From contig NC_079875.1 of assembly GCF_029227915.1 (NCBI RefSeq), forward strand, positions 30,008,001-30,072,000: a stretch of 64,000 bases of DNA, written 5' to 3'. The DNA is from Hydractinia symbiolongicarpus. Lineage: Eukaryota; Cnidaria; Hydrozoa; Anthoathecata; Hydractiniidae. Position numbers and translations under genes: made by a program. The notes below the pieces were generated by a model. The model ran no database searches. It was not told the DNA's origin and was given only the letters and a program-made list of their open reading frames with translations. Shown piece after piece: positions 20,801 to 32,570 of the stretch (positions are counted from its first letter, which is position 1; the number at the start of each line of letters is the position of its first letter).

Positions 20801-23800
20801 ATGGCTTGTAGACAGGTTAGGCTTAGATCAGTGATGAAATGCTCTACATGCTGTAATTATATATATGACTGATTTTAATTTTTTGATACCACTACCCGGT
20901 TTTATAAAAATGTAAAATGTGAATACCGTTTGATTGGCGGAAGTGTTATTGTACAACGTATTTTATCAATATCGATAAAAGGAAAATTTTTTTTTGATTT
21001 ATTGAAAAAAAATAGATTTTTAGGAAGTTATCAGAACCGTGAAAATCTTAATTCGAAAATAATCCCAACTATTATTCACAAATCACTCTCAAATTCATGA
21101 TATTGCTATTACTAATATTTTTATTCCGATTGATATATCGCCTGAAAGATCGTAAATTAGGGGATATTTTATTGAAAAAGATTTTTACTGCTTTCCTTTA
21201 TGCGGCCTATAGCCTTCTCTTGAGACACTGATTATTGAGAAACATTTTACATAATTTTAAACTACTGCTGTTTTTGGTAAAATCAGAGTGAAATCTCCAC
21301 GGTATATACATTTTTTTATCAGAATCCAGTTTATAGGAATGTTGAATCTGAAATTTTGCCAAGAATTTTTTTTAAAGATTATAAGAACAAAATCAAGCAA
21401 ATTTACATTTACTACTAAGAAAAATTTTCTTTTTACAGTAGCTGCCGCTTAACTCGATTTTGGGCTATTTAAACTTTTTTTGATTTCCTAAGGGTTTTGC
21501 TTATCAAACTCTTTGTAATTACGCCGGATAACCCGAATACAGTTTAACTCAATCTATATTTTTTGTCTCCTAATAACTCGATAACTACAAAAAATAATGT
21601 AAAAATAAAGCAAAAAGCACAATTTACTGCTTTTAAAACAACTAAAAAACACATTGTTCGTTCTTCTTTAAGATTGTCTTGTGCACTCTATCTCCAATGA
21701 AATAAAATTTAATAAGATTAAACTTTTTGGGCATAGTCTTAATATGAGTATTTTAATATTGTAGGGTCGCAGAAAGAGAGCCAAAATCGATCATAATGAA
21801 GTGGCAGTGACTCATGTAACGAAAGGTGTAGATCAGGACGGGCTGAGAAAATATTACATAAATAAAGAAATAGGTATGCTGAGTATTACAAAAAACCACA
21901 CATTCTTAAATGCCAAAAACAATTATCTTATGCGTACAAATTAGTTGAGGAATAAATTTTTGCGAACCATATTTGTATTAATAATATAACCTTTATTTTT
22001 GGGAGATAGAATTTTCAAGCAATTAGTAAAAGATGTATTTTAAAGTTAGCAGAAGCAAAATACAATGGAATACAATATCTCGGCGGACGAAAAATTTAGG
22101 GAAGAAAAATTATCCAGCAATTTTAAGAAATTTTGCAAAATATTCTCCCCATTATTTTTCCCCTTTTTAGAACACGTGACCTCTTTGTCCTTAATTGCAA
22201 AGTGAAATAAACCTAAATGGGGCAACAACAAAAGTACAATAAAATTTCAGAATTTGGGTGGTTTTTAAAGTTTTCGGGGCATTTAATTTCGTGGATGATG
22301 AACACGTGTTTTCGCTGTGCTTAATTTGACAAGTTCAATAAAAATTACGTAATTTGAAAAATATAATTCTAAGTCAATTCAAATGCTTAATAACATATCC
22401 TTTAACCTCATGAACACTGCAGTTTGCGCACAGTTGTAACTGTTTATACAAATTTTGTCCTTAATAGAATGATTGTGAGATACTATTGAAACGACGCCCT
22501 TTATAAGTGCAAATTAATCCTTTAGAGTGCAATTTATGAAATTGAGCTTCTTATGAAGCGCTAAAGCAGTAAAGAGTTAGTATGTTTTCAATCGTGAAAA
22601 TTTACTTTTTTTATTGTTAAGACATATTTTCTATGGTTACTTGATTTATTTTTTCAGCTATTGTGCTGCTTGCAAATCATAATCGCGAATTTTTTCCTTC
22701 ATTATAATGTGAAATCTTCACTAGATGATTTTTATGACGATCGTCATAAATACTGGAATTTGATTGGTTTGGTCGCGTTTGTCGTCATGACAAAAAGTTG
22801 AATTGGTTTCTACTTTTTGTCGCAAAAATCGTCGCAAATATCACCCAGTGGAGACATATCTTTTGAATCATTCTATTAGCAGTTCAGTGTCTGCGCGAGG
22901 GCCACCTATAGTTTTGACCGAGGGAAATTTTGAAAATCATCACCTCTTAATTGCCGGAAAATGCCTTAAAATTAGATAAAATTGGTGTGTTTTAAAGATA
23001 TTATGAAATAATATAGTTATTTTTTATGTTCCTTTATAAAAAAACGTGTTTTAAAAAATGCCCCTGCGACACTGGATTTAACGTGGCATAGAGGACATTT
23101 ATTACCCTGTTTTCTTTTATTTCGTTCGCTTTTATAAACTACTAATTAAAAATTAATCGCAAATTGCACTCTGTTTAGCAAATGTAGTTTTGCTTTACTA
23201 CCAGGCAGCAAGTTCGCAATGTACAAAGTAGCTAATTAAGTTAAAATAATTTTTTAGGTTTCGGAGTTTACGCAGAAAAGAATTTTACGAAGGGGGAGTT
23301 CTTATTGGAGTATCCTGGAGAACTTATTAGCGCCGAGGAAGGAGAAAAAAGGCAGCAACGCTATAACGCTAAATTTGGTTCATTCTTGTTTTTTTTCAAC
23401 AAATGTTGGTAAGTATTAGCCAGATATACCTTATCGGTAAAAAAAGTCAGTAAGAATTTTTCGGTCGGCAAAAATGTTGTTTACTTGCACAAAATTTAGT
23501 CACTTTTTGCCGACTTTTTTTTCGTTAAACTAGAATTTGGAAAAATTTTCATGCGAGAACAATAGATGTACATCATTCTCTCGTTTCTACTCTCACATTT
23601 TTTTTGATTATAGTATTGACGGAACCTTCTCAGAGCGGTTAGGTAAATACGTCAACGATAGCGCAGTGGCGTTTTGTAATTCTAAAATGCGCCCTATAGA
23701 AGTTAACGGCAGAGTCCATTTCTGTCTGTTCGTTCTTGTTAACGAAATAGTGGCCGGAACCGAATTAAGATATTCCTATGGTGACAGCAATCTTCCTTGG

Positions 23801-23815
23801 AGAACAGTTAGTTAG
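20801..23815 (+). CDS. SET-domain protein, KMT5A (SET8)-like, four exons
   Basis: Model: 20801-20815, 21765-21873, 23258-23408, 23614-23815, all with AG/GT borders and agreeing phases, giving 158 residues. It starts MACRQ-GRRKRAK; exon 2 has VTKGVDQDGL. Exon 3 holds the N-SET region (GFGVYAEKNFTKGEFLLEY, GELI). Exon 4 holds the C-SET region (CIDGTFSERLGKYVND, HFCLFVLVNEI, ELRYSYG, LPWR). SET proteins use S-adenosylmethionine to methylate lysines; KMT5A acts on histone H4 K20, but the substrate here is not known. The usual NHS is NDS and the YDYG-like element is YSYG, so activity may differ. Exon 4 can instead splice at ACA/GTTAGT (23806) into a further exon, as the paralogue at 61 kb does. 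It lacks the long N-terminal tail of true KMT5A. Confidence 0.8.
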
Positions 23816-26200
23816 TTAATTAGTTATAAAGAAAGAAACAACAAATTATAACATTTTTGTAATATTCTTATGAAATTCATCTTAGAATAAAAACACCAAG
23901 ATGCCTATTACGATTGCACCAAAAGTCTCTACGGTAAGTTAAAATGCTTTAGTCTTGTCCTGTATGTTCTTTACCCCGTAAAAAAAGTCATGACAATACG
24001 CCCATGTTACATGTAGTAAGTAAGTGCGTTCTAAAAGTGTTTCTTTCACAATTATCATTAATGTCCGAAACTATGAAAATTTTACTTTCTTTTTACTTCA
24101 AAGAAGTGCTTCTTGTGTACACTTACATCTGCAACAGTCAAGGGAAGATTTTTTTAAACAAACAAAACAAGTTTATAAATAAAATTAAAATATTGCGTAC
24201 TTCTTTTTCTAATTTTTCAATTGTTGTACGTTCTCTATTGTTTTTTGTTGTGTAATAAAAGGGTTGGTGTGATGATTTTCACAGTAGTAAAGTATTGTGT
24301 GAGGTCTGGGAAGTGTAGAAACAAAAACATGGCTGTCAAATGACAAGACTATAAATTTGCCATTATTAGACTTCATCGCATATGCTTGTTTTGACGTTCG
24401 AAGCACCTGAAACGCAAAATGTCTTAAAGCAAACAAAAATTTAAAACAGGCTGTATAGTTTTATAGTTTCATACTCCTACCCGTCTGACAGAAATTTTCT
24501 CCCTTTCTTGGCCAAAGTTTCACAGTTTTCGCAGCCAATTTACAAACATCTTGAAAGGTGTTATGTCTACTTACTAAAACATCGGCAACTTTTAAAACTA
24601 TATTGTACAATATTATTATTATTATCATTGTCACACACTATAATGAGATTGATTACTTTATAAGTAAAAAATAGGGAGGGTTGAGTCGGGAGCGTGGTCC
24701 AGAGAAACGAAGGGAAAATAAAAAACAAGTCTTTTACGAAAAGTCCTTTTATGTAAAGGACTTTTCGTAGACTTTTATGGCAGAAATTCTTTTTGGGCTG
24801 ACTTCTTATAATTCGAATTTAATTTATTTGGAACATTCCGTTATCGAATTCACGAAGTTGTAAAATCTACTTTACTGAGCGCTTAAAAATTTGATTTAAA
24901 TTTTAAAGAGGGCGTTTAAAGGCAGATTTTCTTTGCGCCTCGGTTCGACTTTGAGTTTGCACCGTCTTGTTAATGTAACCCTCTTGATTTCAATAGCTGT
25001 GTGTTGGCCCTGAATTCAAATGAATAAAGAGTCTAATGTATAGTGGTTGAGCCAAGAACTTCTAACCTGTATAAACGTTTATTTTGTAGAAGATAAATTA
25101 TGAGGTTCGTCACTTTTAATGAAAACTGTACTTGCACCCGTTTTATCATTTTCAATGTCGTTAAAGTAGCTCATTGGAAAATCAGCACCAAAAGACTTTC
25201 TAGGTTGGTTCTTATAATCATGATTTATGCTCATCGTTTTAGCAGGTTATTTATATATATATATGTTTGCTTTGTGAACTTAAAAAATTTCTCTATCAAG
25301 TTTTTAGAAATTCAAGTATCACATTCTCCCAGTGACTAAAAAGCTTCAGGAAATGTCTATTAATTTTAGGCTTTGTTTTCTGATATAAATTTTATAGTGT
25401 TGACCGGTAGTTATTTTGAAAGTTTAGATAGTTTAAGTTTATTAAACGCACAGAACATTTGCATCTCACTAGTTATATTAAAAGGACGTTTGTTCCCAAA
25501 AAGTTAAATTAAATAGTTGTTCGAGAGGGAACTAAAACGGGTGTTTTACTAAATATATTATTACCAGATCAAACTGTACTGTATTAAGTTATTTTTTATT
25601 TTTAAAAACATAGTTGTAAATGAAAAAATTCTTTTAAGATTAAATACCAAATGAAAACTGTAAATGGTGTATTAATGTGTTATTTTATATTTCATTTTTT
25701 GGAAAAGCTAATTGCTTCAACCCTCACGATACTAACGTTTTATATGAAGTTAAAGATCGCACGTGTATTCAAACTAGTTTTTGTTAATTTTTTCTTATAG
25801 CAGTATTATTCTTAGAGTTCATATCTAATTGGAACATTTTGCTCTAATAAACTTGTGCGAAGTTTCCAAAAATCGTGAAAACCGCAAAAGTTTCTTCTGC
25901 AAACACTTTCTTCCCTTAAAGTATCAAGGACAGCGCTCAAAAGTCCTGGCAAAACAATTGGATACTCCTCAACTTCCCGAGTCCCGGAGAAAAAAATAAT
26001 GGTTGATTAACTTTTATTGTTCCCGTTTGTTCCATTGTTTAATTAAAAACTTTAACGTAATTAAAGTAGAGCCACTTTTAGAATTGTCAACACAATGACT
26101 GGCAGTAAGCGGAATTGGGTCAGCCGTCCCAGAACTCAGAGCCGCAGACAAACTAATTACACTGCGTGTGTCAATATGTTAACAACACCCACGTTGGCGT
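23816..26200. other. No confident gene; possible small exon and a perfect hairpin
   Basis: A possible short exon ending ACG/GTAAGT at about 23935 could extend the SET gene. At 24735-24749 and 24755-24769, TACGAAAAGTCCTTT and its exact complement form a 15-bp stem with a 5-base loop, extended outward by AAGTC/GACTT. The frames at 24004-24255 and 25100-25339 have no recognisable content. Confidence 0.45.
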
Positions 26201-26412
26201 TTCTCATGAATGCTTGTCATGGAAATTCCAGCCAAGACAAGCATTCATGAGAATTGTTCACTACGATCGAACCATCCATCATGACGGCCGAGTATTATTG
26301 GTGTAATGTAATTGAAGTAAAGCTACTTCGTGTATTGCTAACATACTGTCTGTCAGTGAACGGGATTCAATCCATGGTCCCCAGAACAAACTTGATGCAT
26401 CGCGACAGATAT
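26056..26412. repeat. Perfect 18-bp hairpin between two diverged ~100-bp direct repeats
   Basis: TTCTCATGAATGCTTGTC (26201-26218) and its exact complement (26236-26253) form a stem with a 17-base loop. About 26056-26150 and 26306-26412 resemble each other (GTAATT-AAGTA-AGC-ACTT..GTCAG/TGGCAG..GGGATTCAATCC-like / GGAATTGGGTCAGCC-like, then CAGAACA). A nearby GTCCCCACAAGGC at 26446 is again the minisatellite word. Confidence 0.6.
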
Positions 26413-26499
26413 AAGAAAGCTATAATCATGGGAAACAATATTTGTCCCCACAAGGCACTTTGAAACTTCACAACCTTGACATGTGGCCCACAAGGCGCT

Positions 26500-28260
26500 T
26501 TCCAACTTTTTTGTGAACCATGCGAAAATCTGTCTAAAAAACCGTTTTATTATTATTGAGTAGGTAAGATTATATGTTTAGGAGCTATAAAACCAATTAT
26601 ATATAACAACCTCATGTAGAAAGATATTTTTGCGGAGAGAAGCGGAGCCCATTTCCTCATTAAATAAGCCAAATATAAGGGACGGAGGAGAGTGTATAGG
26701 ATTTCCGCACGTATACATCAAAATTTAAATTTTCGTAGGACGTTTTTCGACTGGGTTGTCCCGTAATTTTTCTGGTTATTTTTTCGTAAATTTCAGATTG
26801 AGCGAGTATATACGGCGATGGAGTGCTTTTGTTTATTTAAAGATCTCCTAGCGGGAACTTCCAGTTGAGACTAAGTTAGTTCTAACCACGTGATTCATAA
26901 GTCACTTTGACTAATATCACGTGACTTTTTCTCGGATAACATAGCGCCTCAAACTCAAACTTTCGTTAATCTAAGCTATATCGAAACTTCTGGAAGGTTA
27001 TTTTCAAGAAAACGAAGAAAGGGTATGTTTAGCTCGCTAGTATATCACTATTTTTTACATGTAATGGACCCATTCTTATTCTCACTCACACCTAAAGCTA
27101 GCTAGCTTAAAACTACAGATTTAGATAGAATAATAATAGAACTTAGATAGCATATAGCTAGCTAGATAGTATTAAAAAGAGCAAACAGTACCTATGGTTA
27201 GCACAAAACTAGCTACAAGGCTAGCATAAAATTAACTACTTAGTTGGGGTAAAACTACCAATGTATCTAGCATAAAATTAGCTATTTTAGCTGGCATTAA
27301 ATCAGCAAAATAGCTTGCTAATAGAAATATTCTTTCAGACAGATTTTCTAGCTATAGCTAGCTAGCTTTACATATACTACACAGTGAGTGAGATAATTCT
27401 ACACTGTAGCGTAGGAATGCCCCATCACATAGCTGGTTCTAGCTACAATCGTCCATACAATTTGTTGTCTTTGGCAATTTTATACCAAAGATCAAGAACC
27501 AAAAAGTTTAGCAAAGTCAGCAAAAGAACATAGCTAGCTAGATATTTTGCAGATAGTGTGTTATGTTCTCACTCATGATCAATGTTTATATAAAGGTATG
27601 TCACATGTAATTGTTTACGTTGCTTAGCCATTAAAGGGCAGTTTTTAACATTGAGGGGAAATGGGAGAGCCATCTTTTCGTGGACGATTGTAGCTAGCTA
27701 TATATGTTGTACACACATCTGGAAATAAACTTTTTTAACCCTGCCGGTGAGCATACATCATGCGGCTCAAGTTACAGAAACGAAAATTATTTCAATATAT
27801 TACTGAGGCTTTTTAAATTCTGAAAAGCGGTTCTCGTGCAATCGTCAACATGTTTTGAAAATCTTCAAGTATATTCATTATATATATATTTCTTATTTAA
27901 TTTCCTTATATGTATATATACAAATAATGTCTTGATATATAATTTCTTTTTCTGTAACTTGACCTGAACTTTACACCAATGCTGGATATCATGTTTAAGT
28001 CCAGCTCTAGCTAGGTACCAAGCTAGCCTAATTTATTGCTATACTTTTGAAGTTTCTGTTCAGTTTGGAATAAGAGCTTTTTATTCTAATGTCATGAAAA
28101 CTTGTACTAAGGCGCAGTTTACAATTTATATTAATTGGTCCACCAAGCGTTTAACACAGTTACTTGACCAGCATTTCTCAAAAGGTTAATTAACTAGGCT
28201 GTGTGCTGTAAATTCCTAAGTGTATATAATATTCACCTGTAAAGTTTCGTATATATATAT
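26500..28260. other. AGCT-rich non-coding region
   Basis: Between about 27085 and 27720 the word GCTAGC/TAGCTAGCTA recurs more than a dozen times, alone and as GCTAGCTAG palindromes, with TAGCATAAAATTAGCT-type spacing. Similar words reappear near 29040-29100 and at 29715. No frame with family features was found. This could belong to the 5' part of the Helitron that follows. Confidence 0.5.
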
Positions 28261-28261
28261 A

Positions 28262-28376
28262 TTTATGCCCTCCTGGTCTATTGGCTATGACACTCATGCA
28301 AATGAGAGATTCAGGTTCAAATCCTGGACAGGGCTAGGAAAAACATAATTATCTTGCACCTACAACAACCAGGTAT
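28262..28376 (+). mobile_element. tRNA-related SINE (short family)
   Basis: TGGTCTATTGGCTATGACAC (A-box region) and AGGTTCAAATCCTGG (B box) form a tRNA-like head. It is followed by ACAGGGCTAGGAAAAACATA and ATTATCTTGCACCTACAACA. The same ~110 bp occurs on the minus strand at 47583-47692, so this is a dispersed family and not a tRNA gene. Confidence 0.75.
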
Positions 28377-28379
28377 TCA

Positions 28380-29960
28380 TATATGATATTAGCTATATAT
28401 TGAGTATAATAGGTAATCTTTGAGTTGTAGAGGAGTTACATACATTCATCACTTTAATTTATAGAGCCCACAAATGCTTTGTTTTTGTAATAGATCTGTC
28501 ACTTTTTGTTAAAAAGTTTTGTGTTGATGAACCTGGTAGGCACAAGAAACCAAAAAAGACTTTTTTACTAAAAAAATAATGCTTTTCTAGTTGACTTCTC
28601 TAATCATTTCTCTACCTTGACTTTTTAATGTTGTTAGAGTTAGTAAAAATCCATATTCTCAAATTCATTTGAACCAAGTTGACTTTTAATCTCAAATTTA
28701 TCAATATATACATGATTTTTTTGTCATTATGACCAATTGTTTAAATTCTTATATTGGCACATAATTCTGCTAAGATGATTCACTCTATATTGATCTTGTA
28801 ACAAATTTAATGCCATTTTTTAGGTATTGAACTTGAACTATTTGTACCTCAATATGTTCTCTACTCCTAGACTAATATGATACTTAGCTTAGACATATTG
28901 AGTATACGTAATCTTTGAGTTGTATGGGAGAAGAGTTTCTATTAGGGTGGCTGCCCCTACCCTGCTGTTCCTTTGCCTTGCCAGCACTTACGTGTCCTAA
29001 CTAATGCAAAGACATGTAAAAAGACCATTAGCTTCCTAACTAAAGTTAGTGAGCATAAAACTAAATTAGCTGGCTAGTATAAAAGTAGCTGAAAAAAAAG
29101 AATTGTTCTTGACAGGCTCATATCTTTTGGCTACACATATTATACTGAGTCAACAAATTTTGCCCTGATTAGGAATGCCTAGCTATAGGATTAAAACTGT
29201 AGGCACACGGACGCCGGATATCATGTTTATTTACATCTCAGCAGTTTCTGATTGGTCAGATTATAAACAAAAAGTAATGTCATTAGCCCGTAAAATATTG
29301 CGCCTGAACAAACTGCAAATTTGCTATTTGCTACTATAAATAGTTTTTACAAAAACAAACATTTTTTCCATCGATTGATTGGAAAAAATGGATCACGTAG
29401 ATTTTTCCAAACACAAAAATTCTTCGCTTTAATTGGATAAAATAGAACACGTGGTTTAGGCGACGGAAATATACTTTTCTGGCGCCACTTTTTTTAAACC
29501 CTCTGGAAGTTTACCGGAGTGTGTTGTGTTTGTTTGCTGGAACGAAATTGATACTTTCTGGATTATTGGATAAGTATTATTTGATAATTTTGTCCGTCTC
29601 TTTTGTGTTAGTAAACAAAACACATTCAGCTAGGTGTAAACTGCAGCTAGGTGCATCTTTATATCTGATTTTTTGTCCCCAGCTGTGTCCCTGCATTTTG
29701 GCGTACTATTATATAGCTAGCTAGATAGCTATATCGTAGTAGTTGTAGCTTACTGTTTATATCTTATTTTTTGTCCCCTGCTCTGTCCTGTATTTTGATT
29801 CAAGGACTATAACTACATTGCCACAGTCGGCAAGGAAAAAGATATACTTCTGTTTATATCTGATTTAGGTTCTAACTGCAGCTAGGAAGCAACCGTAGCA
29901 TCATAGAAATTGTGCACATTGTAGTCAATTGTACCATCGTAGAGCAATCAAGACAAATTA
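28380..29960. other. Non-coding region upstream of the Helitron ORF
   Basis: No supported gene. TTTTTTGTCCCC-AGCTGTGTCC (29669) and TTTTTTGTCCCC-TGCTCTGTCC (29765) are two copies of a short repeat. At 29801-29840, CAAGGACTATAA..TTGCCACAGTC closely resembles 33125-33165 inside the Rep-coding part, so the leader may contain a copied piece of the element's own coding region. Confidence 0.45.
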
Positions 29961-29963
29961 ATC

Positions 29964-31940
29964 ATGATATCTGTCCAAGCATATCGTGCCACTATCGGTT
30001 CCTTTTATAATGTAGCTGCTAGCCACTCCAAAAATATTAAAAATGAAACAATGAATTTGCACAACCATGCAGAAATGCTTTTTGACAAGGTGGATAATAA
30101 CAACTTCAATAGTTTTTTGAAACTTTTTATTTCAGTAATTTTCATGTGTTGTCTCAGCTGTAATATCAATCTTGCATCTTTGAAATTAATGTTATTGTTA
30201 TCTGGTGACGTTGAAAGCAATCCTGGACCCTTTAATAACAACGATATTGACTTCCAAATATCGCTACAGGAATCTTATGCCACCCATCTTCTAAATCAGC
30301 CAAATTCTGCTGATCATATAGTTGCTTATGCTAGAAGTATTGGTCTGTCAAATATAACATATCGAGAATTGACAATAGGGGATGGCAACTGCTTTTATAG
30401 AGCAGTAGTACAACAACTTAATCGTCCTGAGATCAGACAAATTGTCTCCCCTGAACTACACTTTCAAAATCACCTCCAACTACGAGCAGCCGTGGTCAAA
30501 TTTGTTCGCAAAAATAGTAACTTAAGCATTTTTCAAAATAACAGAGACTTTTTATCAATAAGTCCTGAAGAGTGGGAACGCGACTTACAAATTCAGTCAA
30601 GGTCTACTGTTGATGTTGTAGAAATTTTTATACGAGCTGCTTCAATAATGCTGGGTGTCAACATTTTAATAACATCTGATACCAGTACTGCAATACACCC
30701 ATATACCCTTATTAGTCCTACTCATGATGAAACACATAATATTGCTGGTGAACAACAAATGGCACATCTATTGACTGATGGTACCACTGCTGGTGCTTTT
30801 ATTTTGCTTGGAAGGGTTAATGAAAATCACTACCAATCCTTGGTCTTTGATGACAATGTGAGCAATCCTTCTGTTCCATCATCCACGCCACTTAGTCCAT
30901 CTAAAAAAATTCCTCGTTTATCATCGAAATATCCTGAAAATATAACCAATCAAAAACCTGGTGAAAAGAAAGTTACTACTTTGAATCAAAATCAAGACCT
31001 CCTAGTAGAGAAAATAATGAAATCTTATATGTCTACTGCTATAATACCAACAAGAGTTAAGCCTAAATCCAAGCCTAAACCCAAGCCTAAACCCAAGCCA
31101 AATTATAATAAAGAACCTGCTTTAAAGCTAAAGTGTCTTCAGTTAAATATTAAATACGAAGAACCTAAAGTTAATGAAACAAGTATCGAAACAATAAACA
31201 GACACAGGCGAATAAGTTATAGCTGCAAAAAAACCGTTTCTAAAACAGCCATGGATAAGCAGAAAAATGCTAATTTGAAAAAACCACCTGCCTGTAAACG
31301 TACATGTGCCCCGCCACCTAATACACTTCCAATTATTACACACAACCAGGTGAATAATTTACCAACCACACAGTCAGTGCCTACAATTGTCACAGACAAC
31401 CAGACCACTGACCAAGATCAAATTTATGGAAATGAAACCTCCACCATTCATCAAAATCCTGATGTTGTGGCAGCTGTAATACAGTTTGAGGAAGGTGAGA
31501 AGTTACATAGCTTGGCAACCTGTAAAACTTGTCGTGAAACCCGGCCAGTATTTCATGCTACTCCCCCTATCAGTCCTACTGCAGAAAATGAAACAAAACC
31601 AATTACGGTAAAGCCTTGGAAAATTTTCAGCGATGAAAGGTGTGACAGGTGTCATCGGGAGAGCCTTAGTCGTTTTAAAAAGAATGTAACAACACCTGCT
31701 AGATTTTCCGGTATACTGTCAGTTGATGATGATGATTTGGGCCCATTACACGATAACATCCGCCATAACGATATGCATTTTTTACCGGTACCACCATATC
31801 TTCAAAATTTGACCATACTGGAAGTAGCATTGATTCGTCGTATCACTGTTATCATGAATATACACCTCCTGCGATATGGCATGCTTGCATCAAAAGGACA
31901 TTGTATCAGTTTTCCTCAGAGAATGCAAATTGCTAAATAA
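29964..31940 (+). pseudogene. Helitron polyprotein N-terminal part: 2A-like motif, OTU protease, Cys-rich domain
   Basis: This 658-codon frame starts at ATG 29964. Residues ~51-80 are strongly hydrophobic (signal-anchor-like) and run directly into SGDVESNPGP. Residues 81-89 match the 2A consensus D-V/I-E-x-N-P-G-P, predicting ribosome skipping between Gly88 and Pro89 (30225-30230). Residues ~130-295 form an OTU cysteine protease: GDGNCFYRAV with Cys143, and NENHYQSLVF with His289. A Lys-Pro repeat (KPKPKPKPKP) follows. Then come Cys pairs CKTC and CDRCHRES and a hydrophobic block LPPYLQNLTILEVALI, which resembles the conserved region (DUF6570-like) upstream of Rep in many Helitrons. The TAA at 31938 is probably a mutation, since the same frame continues with homologous-looking sequence. 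Confidence 0.85.
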
Positions 31941-32570
31941 TTGCCATCGTTACCATCTCAGGTTGGAATAGTGGTTATTAAAAAAAAAGGAACTCGAAAT
32001 TCAGTTCAACAGTATACTGTGCAAAGGGGTAAAGTTGAAAATGCATTATGAGGGCTGTGTTTTGGATACCCAGAAGGTGGCACTGAATATCCAGATACTA
32101 ATAGTGAACATCTATACAATGGCTCTGATCACATTGACAAACCTTTAAAAGGACGCTACTTTCAGTTCCTACCGAATGAGTACTATAATGATGTTTCGAT
32201 AAAATATGACCGCATTCAAAATTTACCAGAGATGCGTTCTGAATTACCTGGCTTGCCTGTTGTTGAAATGCCACATATTATACCAGAGGAAGACAAGGGT
32301 CCTGCTGAAAATCAATTTCTGGAAAACTTACCTCAAGATGATGAAAGTATAACCCGTTCTGGTTTAGTTTGTCCACTTGAATCTAAAGATGCTGACAAAG
32401 AGTTGCGAACAATACTGCAGAAGCTCTTGGGCTCTGAGGATGCAGTTAATCAAGCTCTTGAACATGGCACAATTGCGAATGCAAATTTGGAATATACACG
32501 GAAGCAGCCTATTCGAGAATTAAAAACTCCTGGTTTTTTTTACTATGGCATACCCAACTGTTTTTATTAA
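31941..32570 (+). pseudogene. Helitron polyprotein, region between OTU and Rep (two nonsense codons)
   Basis: This continues the frame of the preceding segment. L-P-S-L-P-S-Q-V-G-I-V-V-I-K-K-K-G leads to a TGA near 32049, then F-L-P-N-E-Y-Y-N-D-V and an acidic linker follow. From 32232 the frame is open to 32570 (ELRTILQKLLGSEDAVNQAL). It ends in a run of eight T at about 32533-32540. The frame of the next segment (with TMAYPTVF) would join in register if the run had seven T, so this looks like a homopolymer insertion. Confidence 0.75.
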
